Below the pieces are notes generated by a model, which was not told the DNA's origin, did not search any database, and was given only the letters and a program-made list of their open reading frames with translations. Shown piece after piece: positions 33,892 through 33,908 of a DNA stretch of 33,908 nucleotides; the stretch's first letter is position 1, and each line of letters opens with the position of its first letter. Position numbers and translations under genes: made by a program. Where the stretch lies: contig NZ_AOIL01000052.1 of NCBI RefSeq assembly GCF_000337595.1, positions 1 through 33,908 on the forward strand, written 5' to 3'. This DNA comes from Natrialba taiwanensis DSM 12281 (GTDB lineage Archaea > Halobacteriota > Halobacteria > Halobacteriales > Natrialbaceae).

Positions 33892-33908
33892 AGATCGGAA
33901 GAGCGTCG
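33892..33908. other. Illumina adapter remnant
   Basis: AGATCGGAAGAGCGTCG is the start of the standard Illumina read-through adapter. It was carried into the contig end and appears as codons of the last gene. The genomic sequence stops at about 33891. Confidence 0.93.

Overview
The window is from a haloarchaeon (class Halobacteria, probably close to Natrialbaceae; the rank is inference). The evidence is high GC with strong GC3 bias, very acidic proteins, many twin-arginine and lipobox signal peptides, TATA boxes 25-30 bp before start codons (leaderless transcripts), archaeal type IV pilins, an archaeal-type alanyl-tRNA synthetase and a tRNA with a bulge-helix-bulge intron. Both ends carry sequencing adapter (1-35, a 454/Nextera adapter with the Tn5 mosaic end; 33892-33908, an Illumina adapter), so the true genomic sequence is about 36-33891.

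Layout. 36-3740 is a sparse, accessory-looking stretch: tRNA-Arg(UCU) with a 29-nt intron, partial tRNA 3' copies that look like an integration scar, two tandem type IV pilin genes, decayed small frames, a small membrane protein and a Tat-exported acidic protein. 3743-9268 holds a VOC dioxygenase-like gene overlapping a serine esterase, a cupredoxin-like lipoprotein, a short-chain dehydrogenase, a universal stress protein, an MFS transporter and a DUF6517-type lipoprotein. 9300-12002 is the methionine operon metY-metX (sulfhydrylation route), preceded by two dyad sequences. A membrane-protein gene interrupted by an in-frame TGA follows convergently.

12529-22385 carries a lipoprotein, a small membrane protein, serB, a four-gene peptide/nickel-type ABC importer (binding protein, two permeases, one polypeptide with two ATPase domains) and serA. 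The two serine-biosynthesis genes therefore flank the importer. 22474-26516 holds a lipoprotein, a promoter-driven candidate structured RNA with a cloverleaf-like fold, a leaderless 32-residue frame overlapping a 56-residue zinc-ribbon gene, hisI, a coiled-coil protein and an XRE-regulator/membrane-protein pair with a dyad operator candidate.

26697-33891 holds a second universal stress protein, an HPP-family membrane protein, an adjacent adenylate-forming-enzyme homologue and alpha/beta hydrolase that both lack canonical catalytic residues, alaS, and the 5' part of a GAF-type regulator cut by the window end.

Most of the window is ordinary haloarchaeal metabolism. The parts most worth a second look are the 23639-24052 RNA/small-protein locus, the pseudoenzyme-like pair at 27765-30014, the TGA-interrupted gene at 11994-12344, and the operator-like dyads before metY and the XRE operon. 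No CRISPR array, rRNA or complete insertion sequence was seen.
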